DNA from: Anaerolineaceae bacterium
GTDB lineage: Bacteria > Chloroflexota > Anaerolineae > Anaerolineales > Anaerolineaceae
Length of the DNA stretch: 64,000 nucleotides
Assembly (NCBI GenBank): GCA_016841365.1
Contig: JAENZI010000011.1
Span: 28,863-92,862 of the forward strand
Reading direction: 5' to 3'
The first letter of the stretch is position 1. Each line of letters starts with the position of its first letter. This document shows positions 1-9,080 of this stretch, one piece after another. The position numbers and the translations under genes were made by a program. The notes beneath the pieces are model-generated. The model ran no database searches, was not told the DNA's origin, and saw only the letters and a program-made list of their open reading frames with translations.

Positions 1-236
1 AGATGATGGATAAGACGTTTGAGCTGCCCAAGAAGGTGCTTGAGATCAACCCGCGCCATCCGATTATGAAGCGATTGGCGGATTTGCCAGCGGATGATGC
101 AAGATTCGATCTGGTGGTGGAACAAGTTTACGAAAACACACTGCTGATCGAGGGTTTGCATCCGGACCCGGTCAGTATGGTTGGTCGCATCCAGGAACTG
201 ATCGTCAGCGCGCTGGATAAAGGCGCCGAAAAATAA
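1..236 (+). CDS. htpG: Chaperone HtpG (Hsp90), C-terminal end only
   Basis: Only the last ~78 codons are in the window; the frame is open through base 1, so the gene begins upstream. The segment LEINPRHPIMKRLADLP followed by VVEQVYENTLLIEGLHPDP is the characteristic C-terminal dimerisation end of bacterial Hsp90/HtpG, a cytosolic ATP-dependent homodimeric chaperone. The ATG at base 3 is an internal Met and should not be taken as the start. It converges with the thiolase gene on the other strand, with only 14 bp between stop codons and no clear hairpin. Identification rests on this conserved tail alone but the match is characteristic. Confidence 0.88.
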   Translation, partial: MMDKTFELPKKVLEINPRHPIMKRLADLPADDARFDLVVEQVYENTLLIEGLHPDPVSMVGRIQELIVSALDKGAEK

Positions 237-250
237 AGGTCGGAGTGGGT

Positions 251-1462
251 TCAGCCCTCCCAGGCGATGATGGTGCTTTCTCCCTGGCCCACGCCGACGC
301 ACAGGGTGGCTAATCCATAGAACGGCTTTGGTGCAGTTGCAGCCCTGCGGCGCATTTCATACAGTAATGTGGTCACGATCCTTGCGCCAGAGCATCCCAG
401 GGGGTGGCCAAGGGCTACTGCACCGCCGTTCACATTGGTGATCTCATGGTTTAAACCCAGTTCTTTCATCACCGCCAGCGCCTGAACTGCAAAGGCTTCA
501 TTAAGTTCAGCCAGTTTAATATCGTTAATCGTCAGCCCTGCCCGTTGCAGGGCTTTTTTCGTCGCAGGTATGGGGCCAAGCCCCATTACACCGGGTTGAA
601 CACCTGCAGACGCCATGCTTACAATACGTGCCATTGGTTTTAGTCTCAGTTCACGAGCTTTTGATTCACTCATTACCAGCAAAGCTGCCGCGCCATCATT
701 CAAACCTGAGCTGTTACCGGCTGTGACGGTGCCGTTCTTTTTGAAAGCAGGCCGCAGCCGGCTGAGCGCTTCCATTGTTGTGTCGTATCGCGGTCGTTCA
801 TCGGTATCAAAGATCACCGGGTCGCCTTTACGCTGTGGGATTGGCACAGGCAGGATTTCCTCGCTGAATTTACCGGAATCAATAGCAGCAACTGCTCGCT
901 GGTGGCTTTTAAGTGCAAAGTGGTCCTGTTCCTCGCGCGAGATACCGGTCATTTCGGCAATATTCTCTGCTGTGATTCCCAGGGGTTCCGTACTGTAACG
1001 TTCTGCCATACGCGGGTTGATAAACCGCCATCCGAGGGTGGTGTCATGTGCGGTCAGATCGCCAACCAAACTTGTGGCTTTGGGGAGGGCATAAGGTGCC
1101 CGGCTCATACTTTCCACTCCGCCTGCAATAAACACCTCGCCATCGCCCGCGCGGATCGAACGTGCAGCAAAGTTGATCGCCGCTAGTCCAGATGCACACA
1201 GGCGGTTGATCGTCACTCCGGGCACAGTCACTGGCAGATCGGCTAACAGGGCAGCCATCCGGGCAATATCCCGGTTGTCTTCCCCTGCCTGGTTAGCGCA
1301 TCCCAGGTAAACTTCCTCAATCAAATTGGGGTCAAGGGCATTCCTTTCGACGATGGCTTTGATGACCATTGCTGCCAAATCGTCAGGCCTTGTGGTGGCA
1401 AGCGCACCGCCTAAATTACCGATGGGTGTTCGGATAGCGTCAACAATCACAGCTTCGGGCAT
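251..1462 (-). CDS. Acetyl-CoA acetyltransferase / 3-oxoacyl-CoA thiolase (PcaF-like)
   Basis: Full-length classical thiolase of 403 aa. It begins [13 protein letters not shown], has the nucleophilic Cys in [10 protein letters not shown] (about residue 90), the catalytic His in [16 protein letters not shown], and the second active-site Cys in LCVGVGQGE near the C-terminus. These thiolases reversibly condense or cleave acyl-CoA with CoA in the cytosol. The CVGVGQG form resembles 3-oxoadipyl-CoA thiolases (PcaF), but chain length cannot be assigned from sequence alone. It stands alone here, so it could serve acetoacetyl-CoA formation, beta-oxidation or aromatic acid breakdown. It contrasts with the second thiolase at 15.8 kb, which lacks the nucleophilic Cys. 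Confidence 0.93.
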   Translation of the reverse strand: MPEAVIVDAIRTPIGNLGGALATTRPDDLAAMVIKAIVERNALDPNLIEEVYLGCANQAGEDNRDIARMAALLADLPVTVPGVTINRLCASGLAAINFAARSIRAGDGEVFIAGGVESMSRAPYALPKATSLVGDLTAHDTTLGWRFINPRMAERYSTEPLGITAENIAEMTGISREEQDHFALKSHQRAVAAIDSGKFSEEILPVPIPQRKGDPVIFDTDERPRYDTTMEALSRLRPAFKKNGTVTAGNSSGLNDGAAALLVMSESKARELRLKPMARIVSMASAGVQPGVMGLGPIPATKKALQRAGLTINDIKLAELNEAFAVQALAVMKELGLNHEITNVNGGAVALGHPLGCSGARIVTTLLYEMRRRAATAPKPFYGLATLCVGVGQGESTIIAWEG

Positions 1463-1599
1463 TGGTTCTCTCCTGAACTTGTTAGATGTGTAGATTTTAC
1501 CACTGGGCGAGGGTCCGTTGGGTTTGTCATTTCCTTATTCAATTGGCATTACAATTAATTCAGTCAGGCTCCCAAGAGGAAGCTCAGATTGGTATTAGT

Positions 1600-2382
1600 A
1601 TGGTTGATGAATTTGTTGAATTGAATATTGAAAAATTTGGAGCATTAATCGTCCTGCATGAGCGCTTTAAAGCGCTGAATCCGGCACTTGAAAAATGCTA
1701 TCCGGTGGCGGTTGTGGAGGATGACCAGTTCTTGATCTTCGACCTTGACCCGGATGGCGAAGATTATCAATTCATCAAACGCACGCCAACCCCCATGCCA
1801 GTGCCCACTGGTGTTCGGGCGGCTTTTCAGCTTGAGGATTATGGCGGGCGAATCGTGAGTGTGGTCACCCCTGAGGTATTTGATTCGCTGGGTGGATATG
1901 TGACGCTGCTGCATGAGTTTGTCCATTGCTTTCAGTATGAGACCTGTGAGCAGTCGATCAAAATGGGGTTGGATATTGCCCGGCAGGCGCAAGAAAGTGG
2001 GGATTTTATGTGGGAGATTGAACACCCCTTCCCTTACACTGCCCACGCCTTTAACATCCCCTATGCCGATTACCTTGCAGGGTTAGAGAATGAGGATGAA
2101 GAGCAAGTGAGTAAAGCTCGCAAGGCGCTTCAAACTTACCTGGGTGTGCATGATTATGAGTATATGGTCTGGCAAGAATGGAAGGAAGGATTTGCCCGTT
2201 GGGTTGAAAACACAGTCAGGCTGGCATTGGCGTTGCCCGAAAACAAAGGGGGCATGGAACCGACTTTCAGCAGGGTGACATTTTATGCCGGCGGGGAAGC
2301 CCGCATCAAATCATTAAGTAAGACAGAGCCTGAATTGCTCAGCGACCTGCCCAAATTATTCAAACGGATGTATGCAATCTGA
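1600..2382 (+). CDS. Uncharacterised protein with HExxH zincin-like motif
   Basis: Not a family I can name. The frame is open from 1486, but the ATG at 1600 is the first convincing start, with AGAGGA about 20 bp upstream; an in-frame ATG at 1486 is also possible and would add 38 unconvincing residues. The protein (~260 aa) contains LLHEFVHCFQYET, a HExxH zinc motif followed by F-Q, and farther on WKEGFARWVENT, an E-G-x-A-x-x-x-E pattern often supplying the third zinc ligand in gluzincin-type peptidases. No signal peptide is seen, so it would act in the cytosol. It stands alone between the divergent thiolase gene and the ferredoxin oxidoreductase operon. Confidence 0.75.
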   Translation: MVDEFVELNIEKFGALIVLHERFKALNPALEKCYPVAVVEDDQFLIFDLDPDGEDYQFIKRTPTPMPVPTGVRAAFQLEDYGGRIVSVVTPEVFDSLGGYVTLLHEFVHCFQYETCEQSIKMGLDIARQAQESGDFMWEIEHPFPYTAHAFNIPYADYLAGLENEDEEQVSKARKALQTYLGVHDYEYMVWQEWKEGFARWVENTVRLALALPENKGGMEPTFSRVTFYAGGEARIKSLSKTEPELLSDLPKLFKRMYAI

Positions 2383-2495
2383 TCCCGACTGATATTGTGG
2401 GTGACTGTTTTAGGCATTTTTTATGAGGATGAATATCACTATCAAAATTGTGACCCCATAGAGCTTGGGGAACAGAGCTAGGGTGAATTTTGGAG

Positions 2496-2506
2496 TATAC
2501 TATAAT
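2496..2506 (+). promoter_or_regulatory. Possible -10 region for the 2-oxoacid oxidoreductase operon
   Basis: Overlapping TATACT and TATAAT hexamers lie about 75 bp upstream of the first operon start codon. No convincing -35 is seen at the usual distance, so the call is weak. The remainder of the 197-bp gap from 2383 holds nothing else recognised. Confidence 0.33.
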
Positions 2507-2579
2507 CGCATGTCCTGAGATCCTCACCAAATCAATGACAGGACGTTCCAATTTATCAACTTAATAAGGAGGTTCGTTA

Positions 2580-2819
2580 ATGCCCGCGAAGGGATATATT
2601 GAAGTCAACGAGTTATACTGCAAGGCTTGTGAGCTATGTGTAACGGATTGCCCGTTTGATGTTTTAGCCCTGGATATGGATCGGTTAACGCCTAAGGGAT
2701 ATCATCCTGCTCACATGGTCAACCCCGAAGCCTGCACAGGATGTGGTATTTGTGCGACGGTTTGCCCGGATGCTGCCATAACAGTTTATCGATACGAGAG
2801 ACAGAAGACGGAGGCTTAG
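2580..2819 (+). CDS. vorD: 2-oxoacid:ferredoxin oxidoreductase, delta (ferredoxin) subunit
   Basis: Small 2x[4Fe-4S] ferredoxin of 79 aa with two cluster motifs, CKACELCVTDCP and CTGCGICATVCPD, each C-x2-C-x2-C-x3-C followed by P. In this enzyme family the delta subunit relays electrons from the catalytic subunits to soluble ferredoxin. A strong Shine-Dalgarno AAGGAGG lies at 2566-2572, just before the ATG. The alpha subunit starts 1 bp after this stop codon, so the two are translationally linked. The four-gene delta-alpha-beta-gamma layout is that of VOR/KOR-type enzymes. The symbol assumes the branched-chain (VOR) subtype, which is not certain. Confidence 0.88.
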   Translation: MPAKGYIEVNELYCKACELCVTDCPFDVLALDMDRLTPKGYHPAHMVNPEACTGCGICATVCPDAAITVYRYERQKTEA

Positions 2820-2820
2820 G

Positions 2821-3936
2821 ATGGCAAAGGAACTGATCAAGGGTAATACCGCTGTTGCCGAGGCTGCCCTACGCGCTGGCCTACAGGCATATTTTGGATA
2901 TCCCATTACACCCCAAACAGAGCTGCTTGAGCATCTTTCGGCCCGCATGCCGGAGTTAGGGCGTCCCTTTGTCCAGGCTGAATCTGAACTGGGTGCGATC
3001 AATATGGTCTACGGCGCAGCCTGCACGGGCAAACGTGTGATGACCTCATCTTCCAGCCCGGGCGTCAGCCTGATGATGGAAGGCCTTTCATATATCGCTG
3101 GCACGGAAGTGCCGGCTGTGCTGGTTGATGTGGTGCGCGGCGGCCCGGGTTTGGGGAATATTGCTCCCGCTCAGGGCGATTATAACCAAATCGTTCACGG
3201 CGGCGGTCATGGTGATTATCACATGCTTGTTCTCGCCCCTGCTAGCGTGCAGGAGGCGGTCGACCTGACTGTTTTGGCATTTGATCTGGCAGAGAAATAC
3301 CGCAATTTGGTCGCTGTTCTGCTGGATGGCAGCATTGGTCAGATGATGGAACCGGCCGAATTACCCCCCATGCAGCCGCTGAAAGACGACGTTCCAGATT
3401 GGGCGGTACGCGGCACACAGGGCGGTGAGAAACGCATCTTAACTTCAATCAACCTGGATCCGCCAGCGCAGGAGGTGATGAACTTGCGTTTGATGACCCG
3501 CTGGCAGGAAATCGAGAAGAACGAAGTTCGTTATAAGGGTTATTTCCTGGATGATGCTGAGTATATCGTGGTTGGTTTTGGCACTGCGGGACGGGTTTCA
3601 CTTTCAGCAGTACGGGCGGCACGCGAAAAAGGTATCAAAGTTGGGCTGCTGCGTCCGATTACGGTGGCACCCTTCCCCAATGATGTTTTAGATGAATTGA
3701 CCGAACAGGCTAAGGCCTTTTTAGTGGTTGAAATGAATGCCGGGCAAATGCTGGAAGACGTACGCCTTGTGGTGCGCGGCCGGAAACCCGTTGAATTCTT
3801 CGGACGAATGGGCGGTGTTGTGCCCTTCCCGGATGAAGTGCTAACAGAAATTGAACGTCTGGTCAAAGAACCGCTAACCACAGAAGGGCACCCGCGGGAT
3901 CGTTGGCTTGCTCGACTTCGTGAGACGATAGGATAA
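2821..3936 (+). CDS. vorB: 2-oxoacid:ferredoxin oxidoreductase, alpha subunit (VorB/KorA type)
   Basis: 371-aa protein starting [20 protein letters not shown] with [17 protein letters not shown], the pyrimidine-domain signature of 2-oxoacid:ferredoxin oxidoreductases, and a C-terminal transketolase-like domain ([11 protein letters not shown]...[12 protein letters not shown]). It pairs with the TPP-binding beta subunit to decarboxylate a 2-oxoacid to acyl-CoA while reducing ferredoxin. Substrate could be branched-chain 2-oxoacids or 2-oxoglutarate; the N-terminus reads most like 3-methyl-2-oxobutanoate dehydrogenase VorB. It is 1 bp after the delta subunit and 10 bp before the beta subunit. 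In an anaerobe it would serve amino acid catabolism or reductive biosynthesis. Confidence 0.9.
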   Translation: MAKELIKGNTAVAEAALRAGLQAYFGYPITPQTELLEHLSARMPELGRPFVQAESELGAINMVYGAACTGKRVMTSSSSPGVSLMMEGLSYIAGTEVPAVLVDVVRGGPGLGNIAPAQGDYNQIVHGGGHGDYHMLVLAPASVQEAVDLTVLAFDLAEKYRNLVAVLLDGSIGQMMEPAELPPMQPLKDDVPDWAVRGTQGGEKRILTSINLDPPAQEVMNLRLMTRWQEIEKNEVRYKGYFLDDAEYIVVGFGTAGRVSLSAVRAAREKGIKVGLLRPITVAPFPNDVLDELTEQAKAFLVVEMNAGQMLEDVRLVVRGRKPVEFFGRMGGVVPFPDEVLTEIERLVKEPLTTEGHPRDRWLARLRETIG

Positions 3937-3946
3937 GGAGATAAAA

Positions 3947-4726
3947 ATGGTCGTTACAGATAAACCAACAAAAATCGTTTACCATCGCCCACAAGCGCTT
4001 GAAAACGTTGTCACCCACTACTGCCCGGGATGTACCCATGGCGTTGCCCATCGCCTGGTGGCAGAAGTATTAGATGAAATGGGTGAAACCGAAAACACGA
4101 TTGGCGTGGCTTCGGTTGGCTGTTCGGTTTTTGCTTACAATTATTTTGATATTGACTTTGTCGAGGCTGCTCACGGGCGGGCGCCCGCGATGGCTACTGG
4201 CATCAAACGGGTGTATCCAGACCGGACCGTCTTCACCTACCAGGGTGATGGTGATCTGGCTTCGATTGGCACAGCGGAGATCGTACATGCCGCCGGCAGG
4301 GGTGAACGCTTAACAGTGATTTTCATCAATAATGCCAACTATGGCATGACAGGCGGTCAGATGGCACCTACCACACTCCCCGGTCAGAAGACCTCTTCTT
4401 CACCGACAGGGCGCGATGTCAAACGGCAGGGTTTCCCCATTCAGATGGCGGAAATGCTTTCCACACTGGAAGGCGCATCATATGTGGTCCGCCGCAGTTT
4501 GCATAACTCCCGTGAGGTCCGCCGTGCGAAGAAAGCCATCCGAACCGCTTTTGAGGTTCAGAAGCACGACCTGGGCTTCTCACTGGTGGAATTGCTTTCA
4601 ACCTGCCCGACCAACTGGGGTATGACCCCGCCGCAAGCGCGTGAATGGATTGATTCAACGATGATCAATGCATTTCCGTTAGGTGATTATAAAATTTCAT
4701 CTGCTGTCGCGGATCTTGAGATTTAG
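3947..4726 (+). CDS. vorA: 2-oxoacid:ferredoxin oxidoreductase, beta (TPP-binding) subunit
   Basis: 259-aa catalytic subunit. Near the N-terminus [14 protein letters not shown] gives the conserved [24 protein letters not shown] followed by [18 protein letters not shown] is the TPP/Mg-binding GDG...NN motif with the conserved YGMTGGQ. It holds the thiamine diphosphate that decarboxylates the 2-oxoacid. Shine-Dalgarno AAGGAG sits just upstream. The length matches the separate beta subunits of KOR/VOR rather than the fused pyruvate enzyme. It is followed after 11 bp by the gamma subunit, completing the complex. Confidence 0.92.
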   Translation: MVVTDKPTKIVYHRPQALENVVTHYCPGCTHGVAHRLVAEVLDEMGETENTIGVASVGCSVFAYNYFDIDFVEAAHGRAPAMATGIKRVYPDRTVFTYQGDGDLASIGTAEIVHAAGRGERLTVIFINNANYGMTGGQMAPTTLPGQKTSSSPTGRDVKRQGFPIQMAEMLSTLEGASYVVRRSLHNSREVRRAKKAIRTAFEVQKHDLGFSLVELLSTCPTNWGMTPPQAREWIDSTMINAFPLGDYKISSAVADLEI

Positions 4727-4737
4727 GAGAGAAAAAC

Positions 4738-5292
4738 ATGCAACAAGAAGTAATTATTGCTGGGTTTGGTGGTCAGGGCGTTCTTTTTGCTGGGCAACTG
4801 CTCTCATATTGCGCAATGGATGAAGGTAAAGAGGTGACCTGGATACCTTCTTATGGCCCCGAAATGCGCGGTGGGACAGCGAACTGCACTGTGGTGATTT
4901 CTGATGATGAAATTGGTTCACCATTGGTCAAGAATCCCACCGCAGTGATTGCGATGAACCTGCCTTCACTGGAAAAATTTGAGCCGTTGGTTAAAAAGGG
5001 CGGTGTCTTGGTGGTGAATGCTTCTATGGTCAACCGGGAAGTGACACGTCAGGATATCAAAGTCGTCAGCCTCCCCGCCAATGATATTGCTGAAGAGATC
5101 GGTTCTCCCCGCTCCGTGAACATGATCATGCTGGGTGCCATGCTGGCAAATATGGATTTGCTTTCATTGGACGCGATGGATCGGGCATTGGACGCACATT
5201 TACCTGAACGGCATAAGAAGTTTTTGGCTGGCAACAAAGCCGCATTGCGCAAAGGCGCAGAGTATCTCGCCAGTGAACCCGTTGAAGCCTGA
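4738..5292 (+). CDS. vorC: 2-oxoacid:ferredoxin oxidoreductase, gamma subunit
   Basis: 184-aa protein opening [20 protein letters not shown], the GFGGQG signature of the gamma subunit (CoA-binding domain III), with [18 protein letters not shown] as the second conserved block. It is the last gene of the operon and is followed directly by a strong rho-independent terminator. An RBS-like GGAGAG precedes the ATG. Confidence 0.92.
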   Translation: MQQEVIIAGFGGQGVLFAGQLLSYCAMDEGKEVTWIPSYGPEMRGGTANCTVVISDDEIGSPLVKNPTAVIAMNLPSLEKFEPLVKKGGVLVVNASMVNREVTRQDIKVVSLPANDIAEEIGSPRSVNMIMLGAMLANMDLLSLDAMDRALDAHLPERHKKFLAGNKAALRKGAEYLASEPVEA

Positions 5293-5316
5293 GTAAGGCT
5301 GTTTATTACTTACATA

Positions 5317-5346
5317 CCCCGGGGAGGACCTGCCCCGGGGTTTTTG
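5317..5346 (+). terminator. Rho-independent terminator of the vor operon
   Basis: Arms CCCCGGGG at 5317-5324 and 5333-5340 form a perfect 8-bp stem with an 8-nt loop, followed by TTTTTGTTTTT. It lies 24 bp after the gamma-subunit stop codon. Confidence 0.92.
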
Positions 5347-5449
5347 TTTTTCACTGTGGATTAGCCGTTATAATTAGGTGTACTTTTTTCAACCATATGT
5401 CATAAAATAATGGTTGCCCGATCTCATTCTCGAGTCAATGGAAAATCTT

Positions 5450-6649
5450 ATGAAAATTCGCATGTCTTCCCCAGACCTTACTGATGCAGACCGCCAGGCG
5501 GTGATGGACGTTGTTAATACACCAAACCTTTCGATGGGACCAAAAATTGACGCTTTTGAAAAAGCGTTTTGTGATTTAACGGGTGCCAAACACGCCATCG
5601 GCGTTAATTCAGGCACGGCTGGTTTGCACTTATGTGTGCGTGCTGCCGACATAGGCGTGGGTGATATTGTGATCACAACCCCCTTTTCATTTGTTGCCTC
5701 TACCAATGTGATCCTGTTTGAAAAGGCTGTGCCAGTCTTTGTGGATGTGGACCCATTGACGGGGAATATTGACACGAAGCGATTGGAGCAGGCTGTGGAT
5801 GATTTATTCCTGGGTGGGGATGCAGCTCTCAAATGGCTGCCGCGCCAGTTGCCGTTGGTAAATCGCGGTGCGCTCAAATCCGTCAAAGCCGTCTTGCCTG
5901 TGGATGTATTTGGACAGCCAGCTGATTACGACCCGATCAACGCAATCGCCAGCCGTTATAACCTGACCGTTATTGAGGACTCTTGCGAAGCATTGGGAGG
6001 TGAATACAAGGGTAAGCCTGCCGGTATGTTAGGGGATTATGGTGTTTTTGCGTTTTATCCAAACAAGCAGATCACCACCGGCGAGGGCGGGATGATCATC
6101 ACGGACGATGACCGGGCAGCAGAATTTATGCGGGCGCTGCGCAACCAGGGGCGTGCCCCGGGGGATACCTGGTTGCAGCATACCCACCTCGGTTACAACT
6201 ATCGTTTGGATGAGATGAGCGCAGCGTTAGGCCTCTCACAGATGGAGCGGCTGGAGGCGTTACTAAAAAGCCGTGCACAAGTGGCAGAGTGGTATGCCCA
6301 TCATCTGGCACAGATCGAAGAAGTGACCCCGCCGCAGTTGGTGGAAAACACCACGCAGGTCAGCTGGTTTGTGTATGTGATCCGGGTGGATAAGTCAATC
6401 AACCGCGACCGGCTGGCGCAGATGCTTGAAAATGACGGCGTGCCTGTTCGCCCATATTTTGCGCCCATTCATTTACAGCCATATATGGTCAATATGTTCG
6501 GTTACCAACACGGTGATTACCCGGTGACCGAAGACCTTGGCGAGCGCAGCCTGGCACTACCCTTCTCGGGAAGGATGACGGAAGAAGAAGTGGTTACCGT
6601 CTGCCAGCGGATTGCAGATGCCCTGGTGGCTGCACAAAAACTGGACTGA
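5450..6649 (+). CDS. DegT/DnrJ/EryC1/StrS-family PLP-dependent sugar aminotransferase
   Basis: The start is taken at ATG 5450 (MKIRMSSPDLTDADRQAV), the normal N-terminus of the family; in-frame ATG 5438 and TTG 5414 are alternatives. About 399 aa. Family landmarks: GVNSGTAGLHLCVRA (PLP phosphate loop), VIEDSCEALGGEYKG (Asp contacting the pyridine nitrogen), and FYPNKQITTGEGGMI with the Schiff-base Lys. Enzymes of this family aminate nucleotide-linked keto sugars for surface glycans or secondary metabolites. No other sugar-nucleotide gene is adjacent (the nearest is GalE at 22.6 kb), so the substrate is unknown. An insertion around residues 120-145 (DDLFLGGDAALKWLPRQLP) makes it slightly longer than the minimal family member. 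Confidence 0.9.
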   Translation: MKIRMSSPDLTDADRQAVMDVVNTPNLSMGPKIDAFEKAFCDLTGAKHAIGVNSGTAGLHLCVRAADIGVGDIVITTPFSFVASTNVILFEKAVPVFVDVDPLTGNIDTKRLEQAVDDLFLGGDAALKWLPRQLPLVNRGALKSVKAVLPVDVFGQPADYDPINAIASRYNLTVIEDSCEALGGEYKGKPAGMLGDYGVFAFYPNKQITTGEGGMIITDDDRAAEFMRALRNQGRAPGDTWLQHTHLGYNYRLDEMSAALGLSQMERLEALLKSRAQVAEWYAHHLAQIEEVTPPQLVENTTQVSWFVYVIRVDKSINRDRLAQMLENDGVPVRPYFAPIHLQPYMVNMFGYQHGDYPVTEDLGERSLALPFSGRMTEEEVVTVCQRIADALVAAQKLD

Positions 6650-6664
6650 TCCCTTTGGATTGTG

Positions 6665-7549
6665 ATGGAAAAAGAATTTAATCCCCCCCTGCGATTTGGA
6701 ACAATTTTCCATATGGGTATGATCCTAATCTCAGGCGGTGTCGGTGCGTATTTTTTCTACATTGCCACACAGGATCTCTCAGGTGTGGATTTTTTGCTGC
6801 ACATGGTGATTGCACTGGTGGCGCTGGCGCCTTTGCCCCTGCTGGTCTACCGTTTATATGCCCTGGTCAATGCGGTGTATATGCTGCGGCGTGAGGGCTT
6901 GCAAATTCGCTGGGGACTGCGGCGCGAGGACATCCCTTTGGGCAAGATTGAGTGGATGCGCCCCGCGACGGAGCTGGGCTTTAGATTACCCTTGCCCTGG
7001 CTGAGGTGGCCGGGTGCGATCATCGGCAGCAGGCGTGTGCCAGAGTTGGGTATCGTCGAATTTATCGCGTCGGATCTCGCCCACATGATCCTCGTGGCAA
7101 CGCCTGAAAAAATCTATGCCGTTTCACCCTCCGAAGATCACCAATTTATGTCTCATTTCCAGCAGATCAATGAGCTGGGCAGCCTGACGCTGCTTGAACC
7201 CCAATCGGTTTACCCGGCTATTTTGCTGGGGCGCGTGTGGGAGGATAAACTTTCCCGGATCCTGATATTTTCTGGTTTCGGAGCAGGGTTGATCCTGCTG
7301 CTGGTGACCGCTATAGCCGTGCCAGGGTTGGAAACCATCGCCTGGACGGGCAGCGGTGAACCCGCGCCGGCAGAGCGTTTGCTGCTGCTGCCGGTCTTGG
7401 ATGGCATCATCTGGTTGTTCAACCTGCTTTTAGGGATATTTTTATTCCGGCGCGGCGGCAATCTGCGTTTGGGGGCTTATATGCTGTGGGGGAGCGCAGC
7501 ACTGACCGGCGCCTTGCTCTTGATCGGGACCCTGGTGTTGATTCTTTGA
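6665..7549 (+). CDS. Membrane protein with an internal PH-like domain
   Basis: About 294 aa, starting ATG 6665 (GTG 6662 also possible), 15 bp after the aminotransferase stop, so possibly co-transcribed. Two hydrophobic helices at residues ~15-35 and ~42-68 are followed by a soluble stretch, LRREGLQIRWGLRREDIPLGKI...FIASDLAHMILVATPEKIYAVSPSE, which looks like a bacterial PH (YdbT/YdbS-type) domain. A further three hydrophobic helices form the C-terminal third, ending GALLLIGTLVLIL. It would sit in the cytoplasmic membrane. I do not recognise a specific function. Confidence 0.78.
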   Translation: MEKEFNPPLRFGTIFHMGMILISGGVGAYFFYIATQDLSGVDFLLHMVIALVALAPLPLLVYRLYALVNAVYMLRREGLQIRWGLRREDIPLGKIEWMRPATELGFRLPLPWLRWPGAIIGSRRVPELGIVEFIASDLAHMILVATPEKIYAVSPSEDHQFMSHFQQINELGSLTLLEPQSVYPAILLGRVWEDKLSRILIFSGFGAGLILLLVTAIAVPGLETIAWTGSGEPAPAERLLLLPVLDGIIWLFNLLLGIFLFRRGGNLRLGAYMLWGSAALTGALLLIGTLVLIL

Positions 7550-7609
7550 TTGTCCCTTTCTTATAAGGGGATATTGTCTGCGTTTTTTGTCATCTTTCCA
7601 ATAACCAGT

Positions 7610-7671
7610 AAAAACTGCTCATCCTTGCTATAGCTGCGGTGTTAAACCGGTAGTGCATCCAGATGAGCAGT
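7610..7671 (-). terminator. Terminator of pepT with a large structured loop
   Basis: On the minus strand ACTGCTCATC (7671-7662) pairs perfectly with GATGAGCAGT (7623-7614), followed by a T run (AAAAA on the plus strand at 7610-7614, which overlaps the end of the stem). The 38-nt loop contains a second small hairpin (CGGT/ACCG). It lies about 40 bp after the pepT stop codon. Confidence 0.62.
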
Positions 7672-7710
7672 CTTGCTGTTTGACCTTTTGTTGTGCGATT
7701 TGCTTAAATT

Positions 7711-8940
7711 TTAATTCTGAGCGATGAGTTCTGCCAGTTTTACTAAAACTTCCACCGCTTTTTCCATAGCAAAGGTAGGGATGAACTCATACTTGCCATG
7801 CCCGTAGTGCCCGCCGGTAAAGATGTTGGGGGTGGGCAAACCCATATAGGATAAGCGGCTGCCGTCCGTCCCGCCGCGGACGGGATCGATCTTGGGCGTC
7901 AGCCCGACGGCTTTGATCGCTTCGATTGCCGTTTGCATGATCTGAGGGTGCGGTTCGACCTGTTCGCGCATGTTGTAATATTGTTCTTCGAGGGTTAGCT
8001 CGATTACCTCATCGCCATATTTTTCATTCATGAACCGAACAGCGGATTCCAGCAGCGCTTTTTTCGCTTCGAATTTTTCGCGATCGTGATCGCGAATGAT
8101 GTATGCCATGCTGGCTTCTTCGACCGTGCCGCCAAACTGGTAGATGTGGAAGAAACCCTCATATTTTTCAGTGAATTCGGGGCGTTCGAAAACCGGCAGG
8201 AGGTCGTTCAATTCCATACCGATCAGCAGGGCGTTGCGCATCTTGAGTTTGGCTTTACCCGGGTGCACGTTGCGTCCGTGAATGATCAGCTCAGCACCGG
8301 CTGCATTGAAGTTTTCGAATTGCACCTCGCCAACCTCACCGCCGTCAACCGTGTAGGCAAAATCTGCGCCGAATTTTTCAACATCAAAAAAGTCTACTCC
8401 GCTGCCGACTTCCTCATCTGGTGTAAATCCAATCTTGATCGTGCCGTGTTTGATCTCAGGATGGTCGAGCAAGTAGGCGATGGCAGTCATGATCTCGGCG
8501 ATGCCTGCTTTGTCATCTGCCCCCAGCAGGGTGGTGCCGTCGGTGGTGATCAGGGTTTTGCCGATATATTTTTTGAGGTCCGGGAACTCCTCTGGTGACA
8601 TAGTGATCCCTTTTTCAGCGTTCAGGATCACGGTGCCGCCGTCATAATTTTCCACAAATTGCGGGTTGACATCCTTGCCCGAAAGATCGGGGCTGGTATC
8701 CATATGTGCCAATAATCCAACGACCGGGATATGTTCGTATTCAATATTGGCGGGCAGGGTGGCTGTCACATACCCGTTTTTGTCTGTGGTCGCATCTGCC
8801 AACCCCAGTGCTTTGAGCTCTTCTGTTAATAACTTAGCCAGGTCAAGTTGTTTGAGGGTACTGGGGTAAGTGTCGGATTTTCGGGCGGATTCGGTATCAA
8901 TTTTAATGTAGCGGAGAAAGCGTTCAACGACTGGTTGCAT
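7711..8940 (-). CDS. pepT: Peptidase T (tripeptide aminopeptidase)
   Basis: 409-aa M20-family dizinc peptidase. Metal and catalytic motifs are in order: GLLAHMDTSPDLSG (His and Asp), LGADDKAGIAEIM (bridging Asp), FTPDEEVGSGVDFF (catalytic Glu pair), VDGGEVGEV, and a C-terminal GGHYGHGKYEFIP giving the last His ligand. PRGGTDGSRLSYMGLPTPNIFTGG is also typical of PepT. It releases the N-terminal residue from tripeptides in the cytosol. Length is normal for the family. It is monocistronic with its own terminator and is divergently transcribed from the glutaminyl cyclase gene, 140 bp away. Confidence 0.95.
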   Translation of the reverse strand: MQPVVERFLRYIKIDTESARKSDTYPSTLKQLDLAKLLTEELKALGLADATTDKNGYVTATLPANIEYEHIPVVGLLAHMDTSPDLSGKDVNPQFVENYDGGTVILNAEKGITMSPEEFPDLKKYIGKTLITTDGTTLLGADDKAGIAEIMTAIAYLLDHPEIKHGTIKIGFTPDEEVGSGVDFFDVEKFGADFAYTVDGGEVGEVQFENFNAAGAELIIHGRNVHPGKAKLKMRNALLIGMELNDLLPVFERPEFTEKYEGFFHIYQFGGTVEEASMAYIIRDHDREKFEAKKALLESAVRFMNEKYGDEVIELTLEEQYYNMREQVEPHPQIMQTAIEAIKAVGLTPKIDPVRGGTDGSRLSYMGLPTPNIFTGGHYGHGKYEFIPTFAMEKAVEVLVKLAELIAQN

Positions 8941-9080
8941 AAAACACCTCGCGGATAGTAATTGTGTGATTGGTCATTTTCAACAGAATTGTATCACAGG
9001 GCAGGTATGGCACAGAATTGATTACTTCTATAGTAAGATTGGATTTGTAAATCGATGGTCAGAAGTGCGGATGAGGGAAG

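Noticed and set aside
5414..5449. Longer N-terminus for the DegT aminotransferase
   Set aside because: The extra residues from TTG 5414 or ATG 5438 are not part of the family; homologues start at MKI-x-MSSPD.
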